From the NCBI GenBank assembly GCA_049724395.1, contig JAUGWO010000104.1, positions 62,001 to 126,000 of the forward strand: a DNA stretch of 64,000 bases, in the 5' to 3' direction. Positions 44,455 to 55,900 of this stretch are shown piece by piece. How positions within the stretch are numbered: the stretch's first letter is position 1; every line of letters begins with the position of its first letter. This DNA comes from Spongospora subterranea f. sp. subterranea. Taxonomy: Eukaryota; Endomyxa: Phytomyxea; Phytomyxea; Plasmodiophorida. The position numbers were made by a program, and so were the translations under genes. The notes beneath the pieces were generated by a model, which was given only the letters and a program-made list of their open reading frames with translations, had not been told where the DNA came from and searched no databases.

Positions 44455-45157
44455 TCAGTTTTTCTTCTGGTCCTTCAAATGCGGATACCAGTTGAGAACG
44501 ATTTTCTCCAGCCTTTTATAAGTCTCGTCCAGGTCGTCATTCACCAAGCGTTCGTCGAAAAAACCGGCGGTCTTCCCAACATCCAATTCGCCAATCGCAT
44601 TTTTCAGGCGAAGATTCAAGGAGTCATCCGATTCAGAAGCTCGGCCAAGCAGCCGCTCCCTGAGAACGTCCACGCTGGGAGGGCTGATGAACAGAAACCT
44701 CGCCTTCAATCCGGCATCATGGACCTGTTTGGCGCCTTGAACATCAATCTCCAACACACAAATTTTGTTTGCTTTCTGAACTGCCAAGACAGACGCCAGC
44801 GATGACCCATACATGTTCGAATGAACCTGGCAACAAATTAGCGATGTGACAAGTGGGAGTGGTCGTGGACTTGTACAAGAGCATGTTCCAGAAACTGCTT
44901 GTTGGAGATCATTTCTTCCATCTTTTCACGAGGGACGAAATGGTATGAGACGCCATCGACCTCGCCCTGGACAACAGGAATCAGAATATAAATTTTGCAT
45001 GAGATAATCCGTGAATGATAACCGATCTAGGAAGTCGTGTCGTATGAGAAACGCAGAACCCGAAAGAATCGGGAAACTTGTGCAGAAGCTTTTTGATGAG
45101 ACTGCCTTTCCCGACACCACTCGGTCCGACGACAACGAGCGGGCGAAAGCCAGACAT
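44455..45157 (-). CDS. GUK1: Guanylate kinase
   Basis: Guanylate kinase converts GMP to GDP with ATP. The ATG at 45157 gives [20 protein letters not shown], the P-loop, then [18 protein letters not shown], the GMP-binding S-H-T-T-R block. After a short intron come VDGVSYHFV and [14 protein letters not shown]. The last exon starts [10 protein letters not shown] and continues [29 protein letters not shown] and [15 protein letters not shown], ending DQKKN. The total is about 200 residues, the normal size for a single-domain enzyme. At least two short introns are present. Its 3' end converges with the gene on the other strand. Confidence 0.93.
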
Positions 45158-46503
45158 GAACGAGTGAAGTACTGATATGGTTTAGGATTGTTTGGGCCCT
45201 CAGACAATGGAATTTTATTTGATCAGCGTCCGGTTGACCGATCCTACAAGCCGGCACAGACCGTCGGCGGTTATGACGTCCAGGGCCAGTGAGACAGCCT
45301 GTGCCGGTGTGCCCGGCCGAAAACCCTTGCAACTCTCGCCTGTGTATGTTGCGGACTCGATGACGGATCAGCGGATGATTACCCATTAACAGACAACTGG
45401 AGGGGCCGGCCCACCCCACACACTCATCCGAGGTTGAGGACTTGAGGGTCGAGATGATTACTCATCAACAGGGGGGACCTCCCACACTAGTACACTCATT
45501 CAAGGATGAGACCCATTAACAGGCGTGCCGGACTACCTACCCATCACTATCACACCATTCAAGGACAAGAGGAGGCCCAACCACCCACACTATCGTCAGG
45601 AAAAGCAGGTTAGGCGAGACCCATTAACAGGCGGCCGGACTTTCAATGAACTGTGAAGGCTATACGGATCAGTGGGGATCACCCATCAAAAGGCCTGCCC
45701 GGACGAGGGTCATCGAACAATAAAGAACACGAGCCACTGTTAAAATGTGAATAACATGGAGTGAGATGGGGAGGGCAATAAAACATCTTGTATAACAACA
45801 TCGTCAATCGTCAAAATGGTCCTCATTAATCAATGAAGATATCTTGATCAAAATAACGGAAGCTAAACGTATTCGCTTGTGCAATCAACGGTGACATGTG
45901 TTAGATTTATTCAAAAACCAAGTGATACAAAAACGATGATGTAAGGACTTGCCGAAGAAGATGGCGGGAGCTTCAAACGGACCTTGCAGGCGACGTAACC
46001 ACGCGTACTACAGTGCAACAGCGATTGCAGCGCCGACATGACAGTGTATGAGGAGTTGACTGTGGACAGTGCCGACGCCGGTTTCAATGGACGGCGTTGA
46101 CCAATGGACAGAGCACTGACAGTCCTCACTAATGTGATAAACGGACGTGACTTGGCTTGGCACTACCTGGTAGCCCACATTTGAAAGAGCCAATAATAGC
46201 GCCATGGACAGCAAAGCGGCTCGGTAAATATAAATCTGGCGCAGTTTCGTCCCTGGAGTCCGATACTCGTTTCAGGTCAAGTTTCTTATTTCCGCCAACC
46301 TTGGCCAACGTGATCCTAGTCGCCGGCGCCTTGCTGCATTGATATGACGGTAGCGTATCCACTGATTCCAGTCCCTCGCCGAGTTAGTAATTGCTGGGCG
46401 CTACCCAACAAGGCAGTCCCATTCGCGGTCGCCTTTCCCATCCACGGTAAATGCACTCCGGGGTCCGATTGACGGCGGACCCCTCACAAATATTCTTTCG
46501 CAG
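45158..46503. other. Intergenic region with spaced degenerate repeats
   Basis: 1.35 kb without a confident gene. From 45375 to 45695 the element (A)CCCATTAACAG recurs four to five times, about 60-120 nt apart, each followed by GG-rich and CCAC/CACAC-rich stretches. A short minus-strand C-terminal-like frame ending at about 45214 (AVSLALDVITADGLCRLVG) is followed by AATAAA and may be a gene relic. Frames at 45911-46362 have no recognisable domain but could hold 5' exons of the zinc-finger gene. Confidence 0.35.
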
Positions 46504-47130
46504 ATCCAACCCGATATTATTGCTCACGATGCAATAAATCGTTTTCCAAACCAAGCACATTGAAATCACATTTACGAGTCCATACAGGTGATATTTTGCA
46601 AATTTTGATCGTTTCCTGAAAACGACCAAAGTTTTAATTTTGATGCTGTCTTAGGGGAGAGACCATTTGCCTGCTCAGAATGCTCCAAGGCTTTTTCAAA
46701 TTCAGGGGATCTGCGAAAGCATGCCCGCCTGCATTCTGGAGAAAGACCGTTCCTGTGCAATTTCTCTGGCTGTACCAAAGCTTTCACCAGAGCCGATCAT
46801 GTAAAATCAGTCCAGCGACATAACCAATATTGGGTCCTGATTGTGGTTTTGTAGTTGAAAACCCATGGGAGAACCCATTCTGGGAATAGGCCTTTTCAAT
46901 GCGGAATTTGCGACAAGACGTTCAGCACGGCGTCGAACGCCAAGACCCACCAAAGAACACACACGGGCGAGAAACCGTTTATATGTGCCTGCGGCAAACG
47001 GTTCAGTACGGCTGGCAACCTGACCGTTCACGAGCGGACCCATCTGTCGACGCGGCAATCGTTATCGCCAACCACATCGGGAGATGAGGCAACCTCTCTC
47101 TGCAGTAATGGGACTCAGGAATCTTCATGA
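46504..47130 (+). CDS. C2H2 zinc-finger protein with five fingers
   Basis: A nuclear DNA-binding protein, probably a transcription factor. Five C2H2 fingers occur in a row: [60 protein letters not shown] (the longer C-x4-C spacing), [20 protein letters not shown] and a short [19 protein letters not shown] (Cys spacing reduced to one residue). They are joined by TGE(K/R)PF-type linkers. Introns split the linker near 46600-46654 and finger 3 at 46801-46854 (54 nt). The tail is Ser/Thr-rich and ends at 47130. Upstream exons are likely but not resolved, so the start given is that of the first finger exon. Confidence 0.85.
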
Positions 47131-47256
47131 CTGTGGCGTCAACGGTCCGCTCAACATATCTATCCAATATAATCAATGATAAATCTCTAGAAGCTTTAAA
47201 TGTAAAAAAACTGATCTACATTCTTTTTTTTTTTAAATTTTGTTTATTGTTGCTGC

Positions 47257-48197
47257 TATCCGAAGCTGTACCATAATGTGAACAGCATGCACACAGCTAA
47301 AACAAAAGCAAGCGCAAACTTATCCCTTTGACGATGCCTGTAAGAAGTAATTTACAAATTTTGGCAAATACAAGACAGATATGATCGGAGAACCTGTTAA
47401 TTCGATTAATCGAGCTGTGAATCAGAGGAAACTTGCGTGCCAATTGGTCCAGTCTATCGGCAGTGCTAGAGAAAACGCCTCGTTGCCTGCCTAGACCGTC
47501 TCTTGTCGCTTCGGCCCTCCTAAAACCAGGAACTTACGTCAATTAAAATATTTTGGAACATCTTCGCAAAAGAAAGACGGCACGAACCCGATTAACTCGT
47601 CGATCATGTCAATCGAAGCATTGAGGTTGTTCTTTTCTCGCAGAAGCATATCGCTCTCGGAATTAGAGCCATCCCGATGTGATTTGTCGCCTGCAAATAA
47701 CTCGGCACGTTGGATGCTTGAACGCAATGCGTTCTGAGACCGCAATTTCAATGAACAACGTTTGTTTTGACTGCGATCAACCGAACCTGTGTCCTGGAAA
47801 ATTCCAGCAGATAATCACGGTTTATTTCCCTAAACCGGTCAACTACTTGCGCCATTCGCTTCCGCTGTGGGCTATGAGATGGTAGCGACTCCAAATGCTC
47901 ATCCATTCGGCTGATAGTTTCCGAGAACTGATTTTGCGTCAAAAAAATCAACAGAGATTGCAAATTTGAAAACAGAACGGGCGATACCTTTTCGAAAAGA
48001 GACTTTATACAATTTTGTAGTGCAATGGCGCCATTACTAAGGTCCTGGCTGACTGTCCTCAAAGCGAGACTCGACTGAGCTTGTCGAATAGCACCGATAT
48101 TCAACGCTGAAAGCTCCTCGAGTTTCCCATAGATCTGCTTTTCAAGCCGCCTCGCTTGGGTCTTGTAATTGTCGAAATCCGATCCCGAGCCTTCCAT
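47257..48197 (-). CDS. GOSR1: Golgi SNARE GOSR1/Gos1 (GS28)
   Basis: GOSR1 is a Qb-SNARE of the Golgi. The ATG at 48197 gives MEGSGSDFDNYKTQARRLEK, the family's N-terminal helix (W/FD..R.QAR.LE). A second region, MDEHLESLPS...RFREINRDYLLEF, corresponds to the family HRDIL.DY..EF block. After an intron near 47750, LLREKNNLNASIDMIDELI matches the start of the SNARE helix. A further exon gives QRGVFSSTADRLDQLARKFP and INRIN. A 56-nt intron leads to the last exon, RHRQRDKFALAFVLAVCMLF, ending TLWYSFG: a C-terminal membrane anchor. The total is about 240 residues, as in the family. Confidence 0.88.
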
Positions 48198-48533
48198 GGC
48201 CGTCACCGGCTGTCCAACTGTCCCGGGGACGAACAGATCCAAATACCCGACTGACGCACAACAACGCACAGACAACTGCCTTTCTGTTTTTTCTGTCCTT
48301 GTTCGTTACTTTACGATACTGCGAAAGGCGCATAACAGCAAGGGGTGACCATGACTACGGTATTGGTCGCGCTGCAGTTGAAGCCTGACTGGAAATGGGG
48401 GAAGCCCCTTCAGTACAAGACTCGCAATTCATTTCAGTCCTTATCCAAAGAAGGGCGCACGTCGAATCCTGGATGGAATGAGTTCTCAACGTCTCGGTTT
48501 ACGTCGATACTAGCTCACAGACTTCAGATCATG

Positions 48534-49888
48534 TCAAGTTACGAAAACTCGCTCTAAATGGATGAAGTGAATGATTTTTGTATCCATCCATGGGGTACTG
48601 CTCAGCGTAAAATTGATCATGCCCATCGACGGAATGCTTTCCCTTTGTTGCATGCTATGAGTATTTTGAGACGAACCCCCCCCCCCACCTTCAGGATATG
48701 AATCGAAAAGAGTGTTGTTTGGTAATGATGCGTTTGACTTTTGATAAGATATCACAATGTCCATGACATATTTCTTGTGTTGGTGATGATGGAAGCTGAA
48801 ATTTTCTTATTGCACGACAGAACAAGAATTGCGACCGATTCCATATAGTGGATCTGCAGAAACTTCAGCTGCCTGCGTACGGCTGATAATGAGCAAATTG
48901 TAGAAAGGCTACAAATAAAGGTTGCTGAAACAGGTTCGAGACATCTGAACAAATCCAACCGACTTATTTTTTAACAAAAAAAAGACGGTGAGTCGTCAAC
49001 GCCAAGCACAGGCTCTTCGACTGATCGAAATGTATCAGCGACTAATTGATAACCGCTGTTATATCATTGTCTGAGATTGAGAAGTTGGGAAAGTCGTTTC
49101 GTTTCTGTCCAGATTTGTCCGCTGGCAGTCCATTCACAAAATTCGCCTCATGATGGACCCCTGATCAACCGTCCGATCAAGAATTTCGATCCATTAGTTG
49201 TTTTCAAAATTTCTGAAAAGCTTACGTCGTTCTCATGAAAGAACGCCCAGGTAGTCGTCACGGACTCAAGCCTAAAAAACTCAATAGATCGTCGGTCTAG
49301 CATGAACTCGAATGATTGCCATATCGAATCATAACCCAGCAATCTCGAACAAAAAACAAATTTATATTTGACCAAGATTGGGTTTTGACGGACGTTTTGT
49401 AAAGATTTAACCTGATAACCCTGAGCAAATTGTTGGAATAAGTTCCCAATTACTGTACGTGAAAATTAGCATCACTAATGAATTGCAATCGTTGGGCATG
49501 GACCCAGACATGTTCGAATGTACATAGTCACATCTTCGAGATGTGTGGACTATTCCGGCAAGCGTATACATCAGCTCGTATACCGAAGGAGATCCGCGCC
49601 TGAAAACTGCTGTTTGAGTCCTCGGACGTTGACGGGGACTTTGCACTAATCTGCTGAAACCCTTGCACATTTGGACTAATGTTGTGCGATGTCGCTACAA
49701 GTCTGAACTCTTCGACAATCGAGGATAGCGACCACCAAAAGTGGAGGACCTCCCTTGGTTCTCATCAAAGACTTTCGAACGTTCTTTTTGTGATCTTTTA
49801 GAAATGTGCGATTCAACTGCAGTGCGCAATTAATTGTTTGCGCGATACTGATTGCATTTAATGCGGCACCACGAACGCGAAATGTCAT
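48534..49888 (-). CDS. Unrecognised multi-exon gene divergent from NBAS
   Basis: The ATG at 49888 begins MTFRVRGAALNAISIAQTIN and continues with basic and then hydrophobic residues (GPPLLVVAIL). Later pieces include IRADVYACRNSPHLEDVTMY, KYKFVFCSRLLGYDSIWQSF and SIEFFRLESVTTTWAFFHEN, ending near 49148. A Gly-rich piece at 48764-48534 may belong to it or to another locus. The frames switch between pieces, implying introns. No domain recognised. It is placed on the minus strand because its ATG is 82 nt from the NBAS ATG and its reading is less repetitive than the complement. Confidence 0.3.
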
Positions 49889-49970
49889 TTTTACTTTTTA
49901 CCCGAATCTAACTGGTGTAAGGTTCGTCATCGATTTGCCCCCGTAACGGGAGGCGGCAGCATTATTAGGC
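49889..49970. promoter_or_regulatory. Candidate bidirectional promoter
   Basis: Only 82 bp separate the NBAS ATG (49971) from the ATG of the unrecognised minus-strand gene (49888). Any core promoter must serve both or lie within one of the 5' exons. The spacer is GC-moderate with no TATA element. Confidence 0.35.
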
Positions 49971-52900
49971 ATGGCGGCAATGGACGACATTCTTTATAAC
50001 TCAGTCGATGTTGCGTCATGGGCCGTTCACAGCGAAGTATTACGAGCCGATACCCCCTACGACGTTATTGATCATATCGATTCGTCGAATGCTGCCGTCG
50101 GTAATCGCTTTAAGAAGAGGTTAGAGCCTCGCTAACTCGCGTTGGTTTCCTGGAGACATTTTTTTCTTCAGTATCTTGTTTTTGCATAAAAAAACTATCG
50201 GTTGTGAAGACTGAAATCGTGATTGACGTTATTTTTCATATTTACAGTTGATCTCTTATAATTTTTGTAAATTGCTGTAATTTTCTGACCGAGTTTGTTC
50301 GTTATTCTGCATTTTTCACGGGCTCTCCTTTTGGTACTGCGTGTTTATTGATAGGACAGTATCTCTTTAGCGTTTGCTCTCGCCTTTGGCACCTCCTAGG
50401 GCTTTCCGGAACGCCGTTGCCATCAGGAACATCGCTGGGTGTGCACTATTCTAACAGGAGGTACTGGCACGGGGCCCGACATGGCGATTTTACGGCGGTA
50501 GGCACCTATTCTGGCATCCAACTCATTCGGTTCAACCCCGATGATAAAACGGCATCTATTCGAGACCACGACTTATTCGAAATTCATCGTAATCGACGGT
50601 TCTTTTGATTTTTATGTTTTCCCACGGTTTGCAAACAAACATTTCTTCCGATGCGACTCAGTTGTTTATAATTTGGCAAGGTCATCTGTTTCCTAATGCT
50701 CGTGTTCGCTGTTTTGTTAGCAATTGTTTATTGTCACATTTGTATCAGTTGATACACAAATGCCGATACCTCATCATTACTGTGGTTTGGTGTTTGTTTC
50801 CTGTTTTTTTCGAGACAAAGAATCTTTCACTTTTTTCAGTAATATGTTTCAAATATCAAAATGTGATAGGAAATGTTGGTTCAGGTGTCTCAGGCTCTGT
50901 AGATGTACCAACCTGCTTGACTTTCTCAGCAAGTGGACGCTATTTTGCTTGTGCTTTCTCTGGCCATGTTCACGTATATGACAGTTCAAACCTGAGCGAA
51001 ACGTTGCGGAAGATGATCAAGATGCCGATCAACGGCACCATTGTCGGCGTGGAGTTTGTCCAGGAGACCGCCCCTCCTGTTATATGTGTTGTTACGCAAC
51101 AAGCAGTAGTTTACAGTATCGACCTGGACAAGGCTGTCGCTTCGTTCAGCGGCGATTCTGCTGCTCCCCGCCGTTCTCTCAGCGACTCCATCGCTATGAC
51201 CCTTGGCAGGTTTGTATGGACATGGTTTGTTTGCTCGCACTAACTTCTGCTAGTTAGTTTCTCGCAACAATACTCGCTTCAGCATGTTTTTGAACATTTA
51301 GTCGGTGCCGTGTTTTGCGTAGAAACTAGGACTCTACTGGTATTCAGCCCGAAAACCGATCCATCTGCGTCAGAAATCTTTCATACAGAAGATCCTCGTC
51401 GTGTCGATCCAAGACTCTCTATTGTGGCTCTGCGTGTTGCGGTTGACCCACAAACGCATCATATTGACCTTCAGTCGCAGAACCGTGTTTTGAGGGATGA
51501 GCCAATTGCTGCAAATTTTACGCCATCAAGTCGCCTTGCCAACATCTTAGGTCGTTGGCTGATCAATTTGCGTTGTCATGAATCGTTAATTTTCAGAAGC
51601 AGGTCATTCACGATCAATATTGTCACGTTTATCGAAAGATTCCATCGCCCCTGTCCATGTGCGTATATCGCCTGGCGGCAAATTCGTTGCCACTCTAGAT
51701 GCATATGGTCATTTATCATTGTTTGGATTGCCACATTTCGAGACTCTAGGCGCTATGCAATTGCCGTCATTTCCGACCGATATCGCGTTCTGGAGTGACA
51801 ATGGTAAGCTTTGCTGTTTCACGTTTCCATAAGTTTCGTCGTTCTTTTTTCTTTGCAAATATTTTTCTTTTCTTTGGTAGTGTTAGTGTTTCCGTTGCTT
51901 TGAAGTAGACTCATCAATATGTATTCAGATATAGCGATCGCTTTTGTCCAAGGAATAATCAAATTGTGGTCGTTTCAATTTCCTACACCGTCCATATTCG
52001 ATTTGACGTTGCGATCTTGCCCACCAGGTAAAGTCAGATCTTTGCGCTGTTGCACATTTCCGGCAAATATTTTGCCGCGCTTAATATTGCTCTATGATGG
52101 GGTTTCCTACTTTTACATTCCGTTTTCTGTGATTGACTCAGTTGTTGTTTTTCAGTTTTGTTCATGGACGATGCTAAGCTGGAACTCTTCTCTTCCGGTC
52201 GCTCTGATATCGGCGAATTATATGTACTGCAGTCACGCTTAGGTTTTTTACGTCCTCGGCGCTCGTGGCCTGAAGCTGAATCAAAAAAAGGCGAGTCAGA
52301 CACCGGCATTTTCGAGAGAAGCAGTTTCGCCCTTTCGTGCTTGTCTAGGTAGAATGACACCATTATCATCATTTACTTTAAAGTTACGTTTCCGTATCGA
52401 TATTCAGGTATTTTGTCTTTGTCCAGAGCCGTACCTATTTCGCATTAATTACTCATTTGTTTTTCTGAAATTTGAACACATTTTACATTAACTTTTGATA
52501 TAATGTCTCTGATTTTTTTATTCAAAGCGTGTCCCCCGAGAAAGCGCTTCAGTATTGTTTGTCCAAAAATCAGTACGATACGGCGCTATCTATCTGCGTC
52601 AAACACGGTCTTTCCACCGACCCTGTTTACAAACGACAGTGGGAGCGATCTGATGTTAACTCTGACGCAATCACTGCTTTTCTGGTTAAGGTCGTGCATG
52701 ATCCTTTTTGGAGTCTCGAGCAGTGCCGGGTCCGTTGCGGTAACAATGCGGACGACCAGCGTAGACTGCTGGAGTTTGGTATTTCGCTCACTGACAATGC
52801 TTCAAAAACGTTGTTTCGCGGCGATTCTTTTATTTTGATTTATCTGATTGTTTTTTATAGATTGGATTCTCCTGATGCCGTTGTTTGGGCGTATCGTCTC

Positions 52901-55900
52901 GTCTTCCGGTTTTATTTACGTTTGCTCGCAACGTTTATCATCATTCAAGATTGGGATCCTGAACGGTAGCGTCGTTTGCCTACATGCACTTTTTTTGCGT
53001 TTTCCAATTCGCTGTTGTCGAGGTTTACTGTATTTGATGTTACATTTTCTTACTCTCTGTACATGACTAGGTATATTTCTTTTCGATCGACAACACTGGT
53101 GGAGACAGCGAAGCTTATGGCCGCATCTGAAAATATTCTTGTTGCAGAACGACCTTCTACTTTGGGAAATGTTGATGTTTTGGCAATTTTGTTTTCCCGA
53201 CATCGTCACGTGCTCTATCCCCATTTGCTGTCAATCCTTGACTGTATCCCTGAAGCTGTTCCTGTATCAACGTTCGTCTCGTCTTTTTATGAAATTGGTT
53301 TTTCATCTACTTGAATTCGATCCAAGTTCTTTGTTTCGACATTTAGTTTTACGTTTGTTCTTGTTCAAGAAAGCAGTATTGTGACTGATAATGCATTTTA
53401 GATACGCCTGTCTGATTCCCCATCAAACTCTTGCCGCTTGTAATCCTTTTGAATGCCCTCTCGGTGTTGATTGGGTAGAGGCAGATCCGGGTTTTTCGTC
53501 AGCAGCGCTTTCCAGCCCTGTGGTACAATCTTGTTCGGACCTGAAATCATGGGAGGAATATGTAACTGCACCAATTCTCAATTCAGTCGATCATGATTTT
53601 CCGTCTTGGTTTATCCGCCGAACTATTGCCATCGATTCGCATTGTGGCCTTGTCAGTAACGCCCTCGACCTTATCGAAATCGCATTTGTTCGATATCTCG
53701 AGAATCCAGAAATCCGGCATTTTACCAATCTGGTTCGCGTCTTTGCTCGATTCGTGTACGAATGGGATCCAGAGCCATCTGGCCATCATTCATTGGCTGA
53801 TTTCGTATCTGCCAATTCTTTATCGCGTGTTCAAATTCTGCTTTCAGGATCCTCTGCTTCAACAATAGTCGACAATATACGCGAACGCCTGATTGACCAA
53901 GACCGTCAGGAAGCTCTCCTTCCGTATTTGATACGACATGTAGCTCCTCATCGCCCCGCATTATTGGTTCCCGTTTTGGCTGGAGATGTTTTCCCTCATG
54001 ATCAATCCGCCGATATCGCCAGACTGGCGATTGGTGAATGTATGGAGGCGCCCGGTGACCTCAACGCCCTCAAAGAGTTAGGCGTGCTTGGTGGCGACGA
54101 GAGATCTTCCAGAATCATTAAGTCAGTTGAAATATCTGCTCGTCGGAACCGTCCACATTCTCCTAAGTTTTTCTCTCAACCTCCCACCGTGAGTGTTTAC
54201 ACAGTTGTTCCATTATTTATACTTTCTCAACTATGCCGCTGATTTGTAGCTCTTTTATCCTGTTATCAGGAACCCTCATGATCTGTTTTTTTTTTGCCAA
54301 TTACCATAGTCACGCAGTGAAGCTCAATGTGCACGTTGATTGTATTTCTTTAAAACCACAATGTACTCAATCTCTGACGACAGATGGACGCAGTATTTGA
54401 TGTTGTTCGAAAGCTGATCGATGATGAAGTGGCTTCGTCCAATTTATCTTCGCTCCTACCTGTGGGTCCACGCTACGCTCCATTGCTCAACGACGTTTAC
54501 GCCATGGTTGGGTCCGATCATGTTGGCCATGCGCAAGAAATTTTCTTAGCTTCCGTGTTTTCCCATTCCGAGTATGAAAGCGCTCTGCAACTAGCCACTT
54601 TAGTCGACGCCGGACGGTTCCAAAAGGTTGCATTAGCGGAAAGCCGCCGCTTGTTCAACCAGAGCCAGACTGTGGATACGGAAGGGGACGCATCTCTTGT
54701 TCAGTCACGTATTATTTTGGCACTGTGCGACCACTCTGCCGATGTTGCTGTTGAAAAAAACTTACACTCAGCGCTGTGCATTTTGCACAAAATCGGTACT
54801 TTTCTTATCAGTGTTCTTTTTTGCACGCTGGTTCAGGTGTTTTCGGTTGATAATGGCTTTTCAAGGTTAGCTTTGTCAGGTTGCATTGACGTAGAATATT
54901 CAGGTGTGAAAACTATAAAGCCGATTGAGCTCCGCTCAGAATCGCACCGGGCAGAGCTTTTGGGTCGCGTCATTAGCATTCTTATCGACAATCAGATTGA
55001 AGGTAAATCGCAATTTCTTCTTCACTTCGTATCATTTGGTGTGCACATCGATTGTTTTCTGCGTAGCTTCCATCCAGCCGTGTTTCGAATGTATTTTGCT
55101 CCGATTTTGGTATGATGTTTCGATCATCTTGTTCATCTTCACGTCAGGAAACGTTCAAATTGACGCCCTTGTTGAATTTTGCCGTCTACTTGGAATCAAT
55201 GACGCCCAACAATTGACCGCCATTCAAGTCAATTGCGCCCGCGAGATGTTCTTGCGCTCTCCAACACTTCAGCCATCAGCCGTTGTGCTTGCTGCCGAAT
55301 CCATGGCCACTCATGCCTACGCCGATGGATGGCAGGAGTGCACAGCGATGGGTGACCCTGTACTGTTGCGACATGCGGTTTGGGCATGCCCGGTAGCGCA
55401 ACTTACGGAGCGCGTTCGTGCAGCTCGAGCCGCTGCTTTGTCGCCAACTGCCGCGAAGCACCCTGCTGTACTCAGCTTGAACGCTTCTTTTCTATTGAAT
55501 CAGATGCTAAAAGGTTGGTTCTGGCTCTCTTTGACTGACCCTAGTTATGATTCCAATCTGTTTGTTCAGCCTCCATAGTTCTCTCTGCTATGTATTCTAC
55601 ATTTTCTTCGTCATTTTGATTGCGTTATATTGTGCGGAACGGTCTATAAATCTTTCTGTTCTCATAGTAAATCAATCGTTACCGACTGGCAAGTCACCAT
55701 CAATGATGCCTCCAGTTAGTATGTCGTCATTAATGGCGTTCGGGTTTGTCGAAACCAAACGCTCGAAAACCGCTATTCCATTACTGGAAACGTTAAAGGC
55801 CAGAGGTCTATCGCATTCTGTCGCCGTTGATGTTAGTATTCGTATCGCCTGTCTTGTGGCACTTTCATCCATCACCGACGTCGCCGAGATGGTATATGCA

